Shown here one piece after another: positions 35,452-43,602 of a stretch of 64,000 nt of DNA. Made by a program: the position numbers and the translations under genes. Position 1 is the stretch's first letter. Every line of letters begins with the position of its first letter. This DNA comes from an uncultured bacterium (GTDB taxonomy: Bacteria > Bacillota > Clostridia > Oscillospirales > Acutalibacteraceae), in assembly GCA_905215855.1 (NCBI GenBank), contig CAJMRT010000004.1, forward strand, positions 18,752-82,751. Reading direction: 5' to 3'. The notes beneath the pieces are model-generated. The model did no database searches and had not been told where the DNA came from. It worked only from the letters and a program-made list of their open reading frames with translations.

Positions 35452-36066
35452 TTAATCTGCAATCGCACCTGTTTTGATAATTTCAAGTTTTCTGTGATAC
35501 TCCCTGTGAACCTCGTCAAAAGGCTTTCCTATTACAAAAACATTGAACACGGCATTCTTCAGCACCTGAGTGAGAATCTGTGAAAGACACTTCACATCTT
35601 CATCTGAAGTATATTTAAGGTTACTTCTGTCAAAATTGTTTGTAACGCTGACAAGCTCTGCAACACCCTTGAAACGGTTGATAAAATATTCCGAAACAAG
35701 ACTGTCATTTGCCTTTATATTTTTGATGAGATTCTTCATAATGATACTTTGTTTTGCATCCTTTGAACATTCGCATAGAATTTCAAAAAGCAAATCATAA
35801 GTTACAAATATGTCGCCGTGAGTGCGAGAGATAACCTCTGTGGCTTTTTCAAGCGAAAAGTTGATAAATGAGCGTGTCATAACCTCCACAAGGTCAACCT
35901 TATCGTCAAAGTATTGATAAAAACTGCCTCTCGAAATGTTTGCGTTCTTTATAATATTGTTTATGCTGACTCTCTCTCCCGACGAACCGGCAAACTCATT
36001 GAATATTGCGTCCGTGATTCTCTGACGCTTTTCTTCGGGAAGATTATAAAAGGTGTTTTTAATCAT
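35452..36066 (-). CDS. TetR-family transcriptional regulator
   Basis: 204 residues from ATG 36066 behind GGAGG; a longer reading to 36117 would translate the operator. N-terminal TetR HTH: RITDAIFNEFAGSSGERVSINNIIKNANISRGSFYQYF (split here from the family pattern), C-terminal ligand domain. Probably represses itself and the RND exporter; a 32-bp palindrome overlies its promoter. Confidence 0.93.
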   Translation of the reverse strand: MIKNTFYNLPEEKRQRITDAIFNEFAGSSGERVSINNIIKNANISRGSFYQYFDDKVDLVEVMTRSFINFSLEKATEVISRTHGDIFVTYDLLFEILCECSKDAKQSIIMKNLIKNIKANDSLVSEYFINRFKGVAELVSVTNNFDRSNLKYTSDEDVKCLSQILTQVLKNAVFNVFVIGKPFDEVHREYHRKLEIIKTGAIAD

Positions 36067-36086
36067 AAAAAATCCTCCAAAACAAA

Positions 36087-36118
36087 TGTGACAGGCAGTC
36101 ATATGACAACCTGTCACA
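36087..36118 (-). promoter_or_regulatory. TetR operator, 32-bp palindrome
   Basis: Outer arms TGTGACAGG/CCTGTCACA and inner GTCAT/ATGAC; only two positions per half fail to match. It abuts the -10 on the downstream side, ideal for autorepression. Confidence 0.75.
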
Positions 36119-36147
36119 ATTTTAGCATTGTTTATTTATTGTGTCAA
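36119..36147 (-). promoter_or_regulatory. Promoter of the tetR-RND operon
   Basis: TTGACA, 17-base spacer, extended TGCTAAAAT on the minus strand. Confidence 0.8.
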
Positions 36148-36210
36148 TTAAATGTGTTTTAGATTTTGCACATATACGATCAAAAATCTTTGTGCATATT
36201 AACAACAAAA

Positions 36211-36681
36211 TTAAGCTTTGCCTTTAAATTTTTCAAAAAGTCCTTTGCATCCGCTGTAAATATCGTTGTATGCCCGCTCAAAATCACCGCTGTACCACGG
36301 ATCCGATACATCACGATTCATACCTGCAAAGCTCATCATCTTGCAAACCTTTCCGTCTTTGTCATCGCCGAAAATTCGCATAGTGTTTCTGATATTATTA
36401 GAGTCCATACAGATGAAATAATCGTACTTGTCATAGTCGGATTTTTTGAGCTGAACAGCCCTCTTGCCGTCACAACCGATTCCGTGTTTTGCAAGCTCAC
36501 GCTTAGCCGGCGGATAAACAGGATTTCCAATCCCGTTCCATATCTCCTCCGTACTTGTAGCGGAAGATTCAATAACAAACCTGTCCGCAATTCCTGCCTT
36601 CTTAACCATGTCCCTGAATATAAACTCCGCCATAGGCGACCGACAAATATTCCCATGGCACACAAACATTATCTTAATCAA
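36211..36681 (-). CDS. Low-molecular-weight protein tyrosine phosphatase
   Basis: 156 residues. P-loop VCHGNICRSPMAEF (C8, R14; CX5R) at the N-terminus and the general-acid motif SDPWYSGDF near 125. Dephosphorylates phosphotyrosine in proteins or acts as an arsenate-reductase-like relative; no BY-kinase is adjacent. Single gene. Confidence 0.93.
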   Translation of the reverse strand: MIKIMFVCHGNICRSPMAEFIFRDMVKKAGIADRFVIESSATSTEEIWNGIGNPVYPPAKRELAKHGIGCDGKRAVQLKKSDYDKYDYFICMDSNNIRNTMRIFGDDKDGKVCKMMSFAGMNRDVSDPWYSGDFERAYNDIYSGCKGLFEKFKGKA

Positions 36682-37064
36682 AGTACAATTCCTCCCGATT
36701 TGCCGTAATATGCCGTGATTTGCAAGGGTGAATTGAGTATAACAGGAATGGGTATCACTTTTAAAATTCCCTCAAAATACGCAAATCAAGGCAAAATACG
36801 GCATATTGAATTTTTCAAAAGTAGTCAAATAGTAGTCAGCTAAGGGTGGTGCAGACTACTTTCAAAATCAACCATATAACGATAGCTTTTGAGTAGGGGG
36901 GTGCAAAATGGATTTTTGCTTGTTATAATTCTTTGTAAGAACTATTATTGCAAAATCAAGCTATCGTTAATGGATTAAAAGGATAATTTTATTATAGCAT
37001 AAAATCCATTTAGTCACAACTTGGAAACTTGAATTTTAGACTTTTATTGAATAATATTGTTTTT
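36682..37064. other. Intergenic region at the edge of the AT-rich island
   Basis: Contains an AGTAGTC...GACTACT inverted pair, and 12-bp arms TAACGATAGCTT/AAGCTATCGTTA at 36877-36888 and 36958-36969 enclosing a second stem (36911-36919 with 36950-36957). Sequence right of about 36.84 kb is more AT-rich than the left. No gene seen. Confidence 0.5.
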
Positions 37065-37643
37065 TTATTTTCTCCATTGCAATATCTCCTCTAATGAACG
37101 CGGTTCATACTTTATCCACGGTTTCATGCATCCAACATTAATAGCTTTAACCTCTGTTTTATAAACATGTCTGTAATCATTATAAATCATTTCCTGCAGA
37201 CACTTCTGATAATATTTATCCTCAGCACTATTGTGCGTATGTCCGTATAGAAGAATAGATCCTTTCCTCATCTTTTTCCAACTGAAAATAGGGTAATGGC
37301 ATAATACAAGATTGTAGTTTTTACCTCTCACAGAATCATGGATTTCCTTATAATCACACATGTCTGCAAATAGCTGATGATATCTATAATCTGATACATC
37401 ATCATGGTTTCCTTTAATGAGTATTTTCTGCCCTTTTAATGTGGATATGTACGAAATAAGATTTTCATTTTTTCCTCTACAACTTATATCTCCAATAATG
37501 AATACTTTGTCTCCATTATTTACCTTGCAATTCCATTTTTCTTTGATTATTTCATGCATCTCTTCCAGATTTTTAAACGGTCGTTCATCAAATCTAATTG
37601 AAGTTTCTTGAAATAAGTGTAAATCGCTAATATAATAATTCAT
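37065..37643 (-). CDS. Calcineurin-like metallophosphoesterase
   Basis: 192 residues. Metal motifs SDLHLF (near 6-11), IGDISCRG, KGNHDD, CHYPIF and YGHTHNS are all present, so two-metal catalysis is expected. Substrate unknown; single-domain enzymes like this act on phosphodiesters or nucleotides. Last gene of a five-gene run (40425 to 37065) in the accessory island. Confidence 0.88.
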   Translation of the reverse strand: MNYYISDLHLFQETSIRFDERPFKNLEEMHEIIKEKWNCKVNNGDKVFIIGDISCRGKNENLISYISTLKGQKILIKGNHDDVSDYRYHQLFADMCDYKEIHDSVRGKNYNLVLCHYPIFSWKKMRKGSILLYGHTHNSAEDKYYQKCLQEMIYNDYRHVYKTEVKAINVGCMKPWIKYEPRSLEEILQWRK

Positions 37644-37717
37644 TTTCGTTTCTAAGTTCCTTTATTTTTCTAGGGTGTCATTTAAAATCACTATGTTTTT
37701 ATTTAAAAGCTATACGG

Positions 37718-38464
37718 TTATGAATTTGCTGAAACACATATATCATTCTTATTTTCGCCATCAACATAGAATTCTTCTTCGGTGTCCAAACAAACAGCTG
37801 CTAATCGACCGTTTTTTAAGTTGCATCCACAATCAATCGCAATATGATTATTTTTTCTGTAAATGTATCCCGGCCTTGGATTTCCTTTAATTTTCTGCGT
37901 TGGAGTGTGTCCTGTTACAAGATTCACATTGGCATAATACTGAACATCATACTTTGCTCTGCTCCAAACAAGTTCCTCTATTTCATAATCTTCTAAAGTT
38001 TTTTCTGGACTAAAATTGCCAAGACCACCGTGAACCAACAGATAATTTTTACCGCTTACGGTCAATTTTTTATATAGTTGTAAATCGTTTAAGAAATCTA
38101 TAACCTCATATTTCATATTAAGATCCAGAGCACGAAATTCATCGAGTGTTGTCTTGCTCCCGTTGCATTGCCATATCACTAAATTGTTTAGTATTTTTTT
38201 ATTTAACTGATCTATTGACATCTCAGTAATTTCTTCCATAAGGAAAGGCAAGCACTGTAAAGCCATATATTCATGGTTACCTGCTATGCATATAGCATTT
38301 GGCATTTTCATAATTTTTATAAGTGCCTTGATTGGATGAGGGCCTCTATCAAGTATATCTCCTAAAATATAAAGCGTATCAGTGTCTTTTAATTTAATCT
38401 TATCAAGCAAGTCCAAGAACATTTTATATTGCCCGTGAATATCTGAAATAACATATGTAGCCAT
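37718..38464 (-). CDS. PPP-type serine/threonine phosphatase / Ap4A-hydrolase-like protein
   Basis: 248 residues, start behind AGGAGGTGATTTT. Signature motifs SDIHGQ, LGDILDRGP, AGNHEYM and VHGGL define the PPP/ApaH-like branch of metallophosphoesterases. It may dephosphorylate proteins or split diadenosine tetraphosphate. It lies beside a second metallophosphoesterase, which is unusual. Confidence 0.88.
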   Translation of the reverse strand: MATYVISDIHGQYKMFLDLLDKIKLKDTDTLYILGDILDRGPHPIKALIKIMKMPNAICIAGNHEYMALQCLPFLMEEITEMSIDQLNKKILNNLVIWQCNGSKTTLDEFRALDLNMKYEVIDFLNDLQLYKKLTVSGKNYLLVHGGLGNFSPEKTLEDYEIEELVWSRAKYDVQYYANVNLVTGHTPTQKIKGNPRPGYIYRKNNHIAIDCGCNLKNGRLAAVCLDTEEEFYVDGENKNDICVSANS

Positions 38465-38488
38465 AAAATCACCTCCTGAATATTAATT

Positions 38489-38926
38489 TCACTCACATAG
38501 TTCTGCTTTGATCAGAGGTCTTTGATTTTCTTGAATAAATGCCATTACTTGTTTTATCCTTTTTACTAATTGAATTTCCTGGTCTGAATATTCACCATAG
38601 TCTGGTATGATATCTATGTGTTCAGAATCTTGTAAAACCTCAATTAACAAATCTTGAAATCTATGTATATGATCAATATTGCCTTGGTTATTAAAATGGT
38701 ATATTAGTCCCATTCCTGAGAATTCAGACACAATATAATCAATATCCCCACATTCGAATCCATGTTCTGTCTGCACACACCAGATACCTGAAAATTTGTC
38801 TTGAATAGGAATAAACTTAGTACCAAATTTCTTTCTCAGGTTTTCTTCCCTACAAATAGACAATTTGTTTATTACCGAAAACCAAAATTTATTATTTAAT
38901 TCTTTAAACTTTATATAAATGTCCAT
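38489..38926 (-). CDS. Hypothetical protein, accessory-island operon
   Basis: 145 residues with AAAGGA upstream of the start. Not recognised. Mixed alpha/beta composition, no membrane segment or signal, acidic C-terminal half. 24 bases upstream of the PPP phosphatase, so co-transcribed. Probably cytoplasmic. Confidence 0.7.
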   Translation of the reverse strand: MDIYIKFKELNNKFWFSVINKLSICREENLRKKFGTKFIPIQDKFSGIWCVQTEHGFECGDIDYIVSEFSGMGLIYHFNNQGNIDHIHRFQDLLIEVLQDSEHIDIIPDYGEYSDQEIQLVKRIKQVMAFIQENQRPLIKAELCE

Positions 38927-38982
38927 ATCTCAATTCCTTTCAAAAGGTAGTTACTCAGTTCGTTTTTAGCAATCTATTTACC

Positions 38983-39876
38983 TCATTTTTTCTGTAATTC
39001 TTTTTTCAGAAAATCAACAATCTTATTCGAGCGATTTTTAATCACATTTGTGGCTTTTAGCAGATAATCCCTCAGAATGTTTAAATATTCCTGATCTTGA
39101 TAATAGCTTTCGCCTTGACGATATTTGCGCTCTGCTGTGATTAATAGTCTTCTTTTTAAAGGAGTACAAAAAAGTAATTTGGGCTGTCCATTTTCAAAAT
39201 AATCCTCCAAGAAAAATCTTTTTTCCCATTTACTGATATCTAAAAAAGCTGGGTCATATTCTTGATTACGGTTTAATTGCATCTCAAATTTTGTAAAATG
39301 ATTATCATCAGCTTTTATTTTATCTTGATATTTCTTGATGGCTAACAAGAACCAATCAAAGTAATCTCTCATTCCCTCGCAATCGTTGCTGTTATAGTAA
39401 CATGCTCTTGCGCCGTTTATTCCGTATTTTATTGTACTTCGGTTAGGGATTATAATGAAATTTCCTACCCAATGGTAAGTTTTCTCAAATTCCTTTATTT
39501 TTGACCACAGTTCAAGATCTTTGTCTGCGCCAAATAGTTTTGCTCGGTATGCGAAATCATTTTCTTTGCTTTTTTTACCAATCAAGGAGCCAAACGAATT
39601 CATTGTATCCCCGCGAAAAGCATAAGTTCCTTCCATGTTCCAAGGTCCCATATTTTCGAATTTCAAGTCATAAATTTCGCCCCACAGAATAATGTAGATT
39701 GCCTTCATGATTAGTGTCATATCAGGATCAATATCTCCAATAAACTTTGAAAGTTCATCAAAACAATACGTCCTCAGACCTTCGACATCTCCAGCTAAAA
39801 TTTCCTCCACAAATTTGCCTAACAGCTCCAATGCTTTTGTGTAATCTTTTGTTTTTTCATACTGTTCTCTTTTCAT
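38983..39876 (-). CDS. Hypothetical protein with RGDTMNSF motif
   Basis: 297 residues behind GAAAGGATAAG. No membrane segment. AFRGDTMNSFGSLIG near residue 90 looks like a conserved motif of an uncharacterised family, and the middle is rich in Trp/Tyr (e.g. YHWVGNFIIIPNR). C-terminus is a basic helix. Six bases behind the next gene of the operon. Function unknown. Confidence 0.7.
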   Translation of the reverse strand: MKREQYEKTKDYTKALELLGKFVEEILAGDVEGLRTYCFDELSKFIGDIDPDMTLIMKAIYIILWGEIYDLKFENMGPWNMEGTYAFRGDTMNSFGSLIGKKSKENDFAYRAKLFGADKDLELWSKIKEFEKTYHWVGNFIIIPNRSTIKYGINGARACYYNSNDCEGMRDYFDWFLLAIKKYQDKIKADDNHFTKFEMQLNRNQEYDPAFLDISKWEKRFFLEDYFENGQPKLLFCTPLKRRLLITAERKYRQGESYYQDQEYLNILRDYLLKATNVIKNRSNKIVDFLKKELQKK

Positions 39877-39882
39877 TATTTC

Positions 39883-40425
39883 TTATCCTTTCTTTCCCAT
39901 TAGTTCTTGATCTATGGCAACCTTAGTTGCTCGATGGTAATCCCAGGCTCTGTGGACATAATAAAAAATGGGTTTATATACATCAAGAATTTGCTGCACA
40001 CTATAATTAAGAATGTGGTTCATAGATTCCTGAAAATGCTGAGAGAAAATCTCATAACGCATCATACAGCCATTAAAAACATCACCAGCTGTTTCATCCA
40101 TGATGAATGTATGTTCATAAAGTGAATTGCAATCATACGATAGATGCATATTAAGGTAATTAATAATCCTCGCTGCTCGTATTGCTTCCTCTTTATTATG
40201 TACAACTGGCTGGCCATAGTAAGACTGGCAGTACAAATATTCATCTTTAAAGCGAACACAAGTTTCAACACATCCACTAAATATTTCTGGAATTTCTGTG
40301 AATAGATACAATGTGTCTAGCGATTCTATTTTTATAGGTCTGTTTTCTTCATTCAGATATCTGAAATGAATATTCTTTTCTTTGAAATATTGCAAGATTA
40401 CTTTTTTAATTTCTTCTTTTAACAT
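39883..40425 (-). CDS. Hypothetical protein, first gene of the phosphatase operon
   Basis: 180 residues from ATG 40425 (GTG 40434 possible); AGGTGG precedes. The first 100 residues alternate strands and helices in a way reminiscent of YbjN or type III chaperone-like folds (sensor-domain type), but this is weak. No membrane segments. Unknown function. Confidence 0.65.
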   Translation of the reverse strand: MLKEEIKKVILQYFKEKNIHFRYLNEENRPIKIESLDTLYLFTEIPEIFSGCVETCVRFKDEYLYCQSYYGQPVVHNKEEAIRAARIINYLNMHLSYDCNSLYEHTFIMDETAGDVFNGCMMRYEIFSQHFQESMNHILNYSVQQILDVYKPIFYYVHRAWDYHRATKVAIDQELMGKKG

Positions 40426-40465
40426 TGGTGCCACCTCTACCTTTTTTATACTTAATTATAATAAT

Positions 40466-40488
40466 TTTAAATCATTTTTTGATTTAAA
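40466..40488 (-). promoter_or_regulatory. Inverted repeat upstream of the phosphatase operon
   Basis: TTTAAATCA and TGATTTAAA around five T's, 41 bases before the first gene. Candidate operator, perhaps for the adjacent WYL regulator. Confidence 0.45.
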
Positions 40489-40587
40489 TTGTATTAGCGA
40501 TACTCGTTAACTAAAAAAAGTTACAAATACTTCTTTTTCCTTTAAAGTCCAAGTTGTTTTTCTAAACAGACCACTGCAATAAAAAAA

Positions 40588-40628
40588 CTGTTGTGCAAAA
40601 TAGATTCCTTTTGTCTATACCACAACAG
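40588..40628 (-). terminator. Terminator of the WYL gene
   Basis: CTGTTGTG/CACAACAG arms with an inner ATAGA/TCTAT stem and a seven-T run on the minus-strand 3' side. It separates the WYL gene from the operon downstream. Confidence 0.75.
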
Positions 40629-40638
40629 CCTTATATAA

Positions 40639-41829
40639 TTATTCTGATTTATCTTTTTTGAGTTTTTTCAATGCTGTTTCTATTCTTTCTATTACTATCT
40701 TTTTTAACTGAGCCCCTTCTAAAATTTCTATACATTCGATGTATTGCATTACCCAAAATGAAAATGCATTCACATTTATATTGGGAAATTTTATTTTCAG
40801 CATTTTTACATTTTCTGACTTGTATTCGCCTTGAATTTCATATAAACCGTTTTGATTTAAATCATCATCTTTTGTCGCTCCGAACCAGTCAAAAATCTGT
40901 GTAAGTTGATCTGCTTTAAATCCTAACACGATAGTTTCTTTTTTACCAGAATAAAAATACGGATTTGAATAAATAAATTTTAGGGGGTTATTACTTTCCT
41001 CTACAACAGGTTTTACACTGCCTTCGTTATCCATCACTGTAATTTCTGACATTAAATCAATTCGGAAATAATAAAATTTCTTTACATTTTTTCCTATAAA
41101 TGCCATCAAATAATATCTACCATTATTCATCATAATCCGAAATGGAGATACACACCTTTCTTGATTGCCGAAATTAAGTTTTACTTTCTTATTAATATAA
41201 TCATAGAATGCTAATTTGAATTTAATTTTCTTATGCTTATTAATAGCTTGTTGTATTTTCGATACATTTTCCATAACATCAATTTCGTCAATTTTTCCAT
41301 CAATATCTGAATTATTTAGTTCGAAAAGTTCTTCTTCAAAATCTCTTGCCTCTTTCACAGCACCTTGTCCAAAGGTTTTGCTCAGTGCAACATAATATTC
41401 CCGTTTGATTGCCGGACCCAATATTTTTGAATATGTAACAGAATCTGCTAAATACTTTGCAAAAGTTGGAATATCTACAGTTTCCGCTATTTCTCCCAAC
41501 TTTTTTTCATACCAGTATCCAACGATTTTCTTTCCTCGCTTTGTCCTCTTGAATCCTATCTTACTATCGCTTATAATTTTGTAACCATATTCATAATTCT
41601 TGTCCTCTTTTACTATATCCTTATCTATGTACTTATCTATTTCTTCTGCATTCTTGCCAATCAGTCTGCGTAGATTTCTTACTAATGTACCTTTAGCAGG
41701 CAGTGAGCTTCCCTCTAAAATGAATTTTTCTTCCATTATGGCACAAATTTCATTTATTTCGGAGGGCTCAAATTTAGTTCCATTTGTGGATTTTATAAAA
41801 TCTATGCATTCTTGTTCTGTCAACTTCAT
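40639..41829 (-). CDS. WYL-domain transcriptional regulator
   Basis: 396 residues, start behind GAAAGGA. The N-terminal half is helical with a probable winged helix. The WYL region (about 205-280) includes KLAFYDYINKKVKLNFG, VSPFRIMMNNGRYYLMAFIG and a following KFYYFRID. A C-terminal WCX-like extension ends the protein. WYL proteins sense nucleic-acid-type ligands and often control defence genes. Likely controls the five-gene operon downstream. Confidence 0.85.
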   Translation of the reverse strand: MKLTEQECIDFIKSTNGTKFEPSEINEICAIMEEKFILEGSSLPAKGTLVRNLRRLIGKNAEEIDKYIDKDIVKEDKNYEYGYKIISDSKIGFKRTKRGKKIVGYWYEKKLGEIAETVDIPTFAKYLADSVTYSKILGPAIKREYYVALSKTFGQGAVKEARDFEEELFELNNSDIDGKIDEIDVMENVSKIQQAINKHKKIKFKLAFYDYINKKVKLNFGNQERCVSPFRIMMNNGRYYLMAFIGKNVKKFYYFRIDLMSEITVMDNEGSVKPVVEESNNPLKFIYSNPYFYSGKKETIVLGFKADQLTQIFDWFGATKDDDLNQNGLYEIQGEYKSENVKMLKIKFPNINVNAFSFWVMQYIECIEILEGAQLKKIVIERIETALKKLKKDKSE

Positions 41830-41891
41830 TTTTTTGTATCCTTTCTGCCTGTTGAACTGTTCTATTAGATAATTTTCGCTTTATTTATATT

Positions 41892-41920
41892 ATAATATAC
41901 CTATTTACTAAAATTTTCAA
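41892..41920 (-). promoter_or_regulatory. Promoter of the WYL gene
   Basis: TTGAAA, 17-base spacer, TATTAT on the minus strand. Confidence 0.6.
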
Positions 41921-42001
41921 ATTGATTTTAGGCGCAAATTGCAATAGCAAGTTGAAACAATTTTTTAAGAATATCATGTTCATTGAAGCAGATATTTGTA
42001 A

Positions 42002-43189
42002 GTCACCGCAGTAAGGAATGTTGTATCAAATATTTAAGTAGCGTATATTCTATCTAACTGAGTTTCAAACAGTTCCTCAGGTGTGTGATAGTTAAGAATT
42101 TTTCTTGGCAGTCCATTGATTGCATCAGAAAAGAAGAGTATGTCTTCTGCACTATAGTCATCTATGCTTTTCCCTTTAGGAATGAACCGTCTTAACATTT
42201 TGTTGTGACATTCATTAGTTCCTTTTTCACAAGATGTGTATGGATGGGTAAAGTACACAGATGTTCCGTTATTCTCTATTTTAGACAGATTGGCAAACTC
42301 AGAACCATTGTCGCCTGTGATACTTTTAAACACTTCGGATTTCTTAGTTCCAAAGCGATTAATCAGGTTTTGTAGGGCTTCATCCATATCCATTGATGAA
42401 TGATCTTTTATTTTTATCCACAAAGACATTCGTGTTTTTCTTTCAACTATTGTCATTATGGCCGGTTCTGTATCTTTCTTTTTGCCAAGTACACTGTCTA
42501 TTTACCAGTGACCGAATTCTTCTCTTGAATTTACTGTTTCAGGGCGTTCTTCAATACTTTTGCCCAGTATTTTTCTGTTTTTTCGAGTGCTTGAGAATTT
42601 GGTGTTTCGCTTAAGCTTTTCCGGTAAATTTATGTTTTTGATTGGCAGTAAGCCCAAATCCACATAGTTGTAAAGAGTTTTGGTACATACCATTTCATCA
42701 GTTGAAAATAGATTGTTTTCTTTGGCATATCCGACACTGGCATCTAACGACCAACCTTTTTTGGTAAACATTTCGACTACATAATTGAGAAATTCAACAC
42801 ATTCAAGGCAACGGTAGTTTCTTTTACTGTTTGCTCTCATGTCTTTGTATTTCTGTTCAGCTATTTCAGGCTTATACCTTTTGACTTTGCCGTTATGCAA
42901 ATACACAGTTCCACACTGTACCTCTTTATTGATTGTGTTGTACGGACGATGAAGTTCTTTAGCTATTTTGTAAATCGACCAATGGTCTATATTAAGCCTG
43001 ATTGATATATAGTATCGTTCTTCTCTTGTTAAGCGTTGACCTTTCTTGTGGTTTGGTGTAAAATTAAGTGTATCCATAGTGACGGTTTCCTTTCGGATTT
43101 TTGTTGTGGTAACTTAATTCTACTACGAAATCGTTTCTATGGATATTCTTTTTTTATTGTTTCATCTTCATTTTACATACTGCGATTAC
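42002..43189 (-). mobile_element. IS30-family insertion sequence, decayed
   Basis: About 1.19 kb bounded by imperfect inverted ends: GTCACCGCAGTAAGGAATG on the left and, on the opposite strand at the right, GTAATCGCAGTATGTAAAATG. One transposase frame, broken by a stop. No clear target duplication was found. Confidence 0.7.
42034..43077 (-). pseudogene. IS30-family transposase with in-frame stop
   Basis: 348 codons in one frame. N-terminal HTH (LTREERYYISIRLNIDHWSIYKIAKEL-type, shortened) followed by the DDE core. After EEFGHW a TAA (42502-42504) replaces what is normally GAA (W-E-I-D), just before the first catalytic aspartate (IDSVLG). The frame then runs on through the second aspartate region (SITGDNGSEF) to the end. 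Inactive unless the stop is read through. Confidence 0.88.
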
Positions 43190-43278
43190 ATTTTATTTAA
43201 CAATTCCTGTTTCTTTATATTAAATTCTTCGTCAGTTAAGATGCCTGCTTCTCTCATATCAAAAAACTTTTTAATTGA
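43186..43278 (-). pseudogene. SHOCT-domain C-terminal remnant
   Basis: Thirty codons reading IKKFFDMREAGILTDEEF... and ending at the IS30 edge. This is the short C-terminal SHOCT motif. An in-frame TAG lies directly upstream, so only the tail of the host gene remains; the IS end overlaps its stop codon. Confidence 0.6.
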
Positions 43279-43602
43279 CTATGATTGATACAAATGAATG
43301 AATATTGCAAATCTAAAAACTTAAATATATAAAAAATGTTCAAGAAAATCTCCGAAAAAGTATTGACATTCAGGGTAACAAAATATATAATACGATTACA
43401 GCGAAGTTAAAGTAACATTATGCAGGCGTTTAATATCTGTGCTTTATACTTTTGCAGACGCTTACTCGATAGAACTATGATTTTTATCGGGGAAAAAGAA
43501 AAAGCTCTGACTGTAAAGTCAGAGCGGGATGTAGCAGAGAGAGGCGTACTTGTCAACACTGCTCTTTGCTCAGCAAAATAATTATATCATATAAATTGTT
43601 AT
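43190..43602. other. Intergenic region with promoter and leader of the RHH-HhH gene
   Basis: After the SHOCT remnant, a consensus promoter (TTGACA, 17, TATAAT at 43363-43391) starts a leader of about 200 bases. It carries a GCTCTGAC-TGTAAA-GTCAGAGC hairpin at 43504-43525. Confidence 0.65.
43363..43391 (+). promoter_or_regulatory. Consensus promoter of the RHH-HhH operon
   Basis: TTGACA, 17-base spacer, TATAAT; start near 43398. Confidence 0.8.

Noticed and set aside
36211..36681. Arsenate reductase
   Set aside because: P-loop fits tyrosine phosphatase and no ars genes adjoin; kept as LMW-PTP.
42034..43077. Two separate functional transposase proteins
   Set aside because: Same frame, one stop in the conserved W-E-I-D stretch; neither half holds the full catalytic core.
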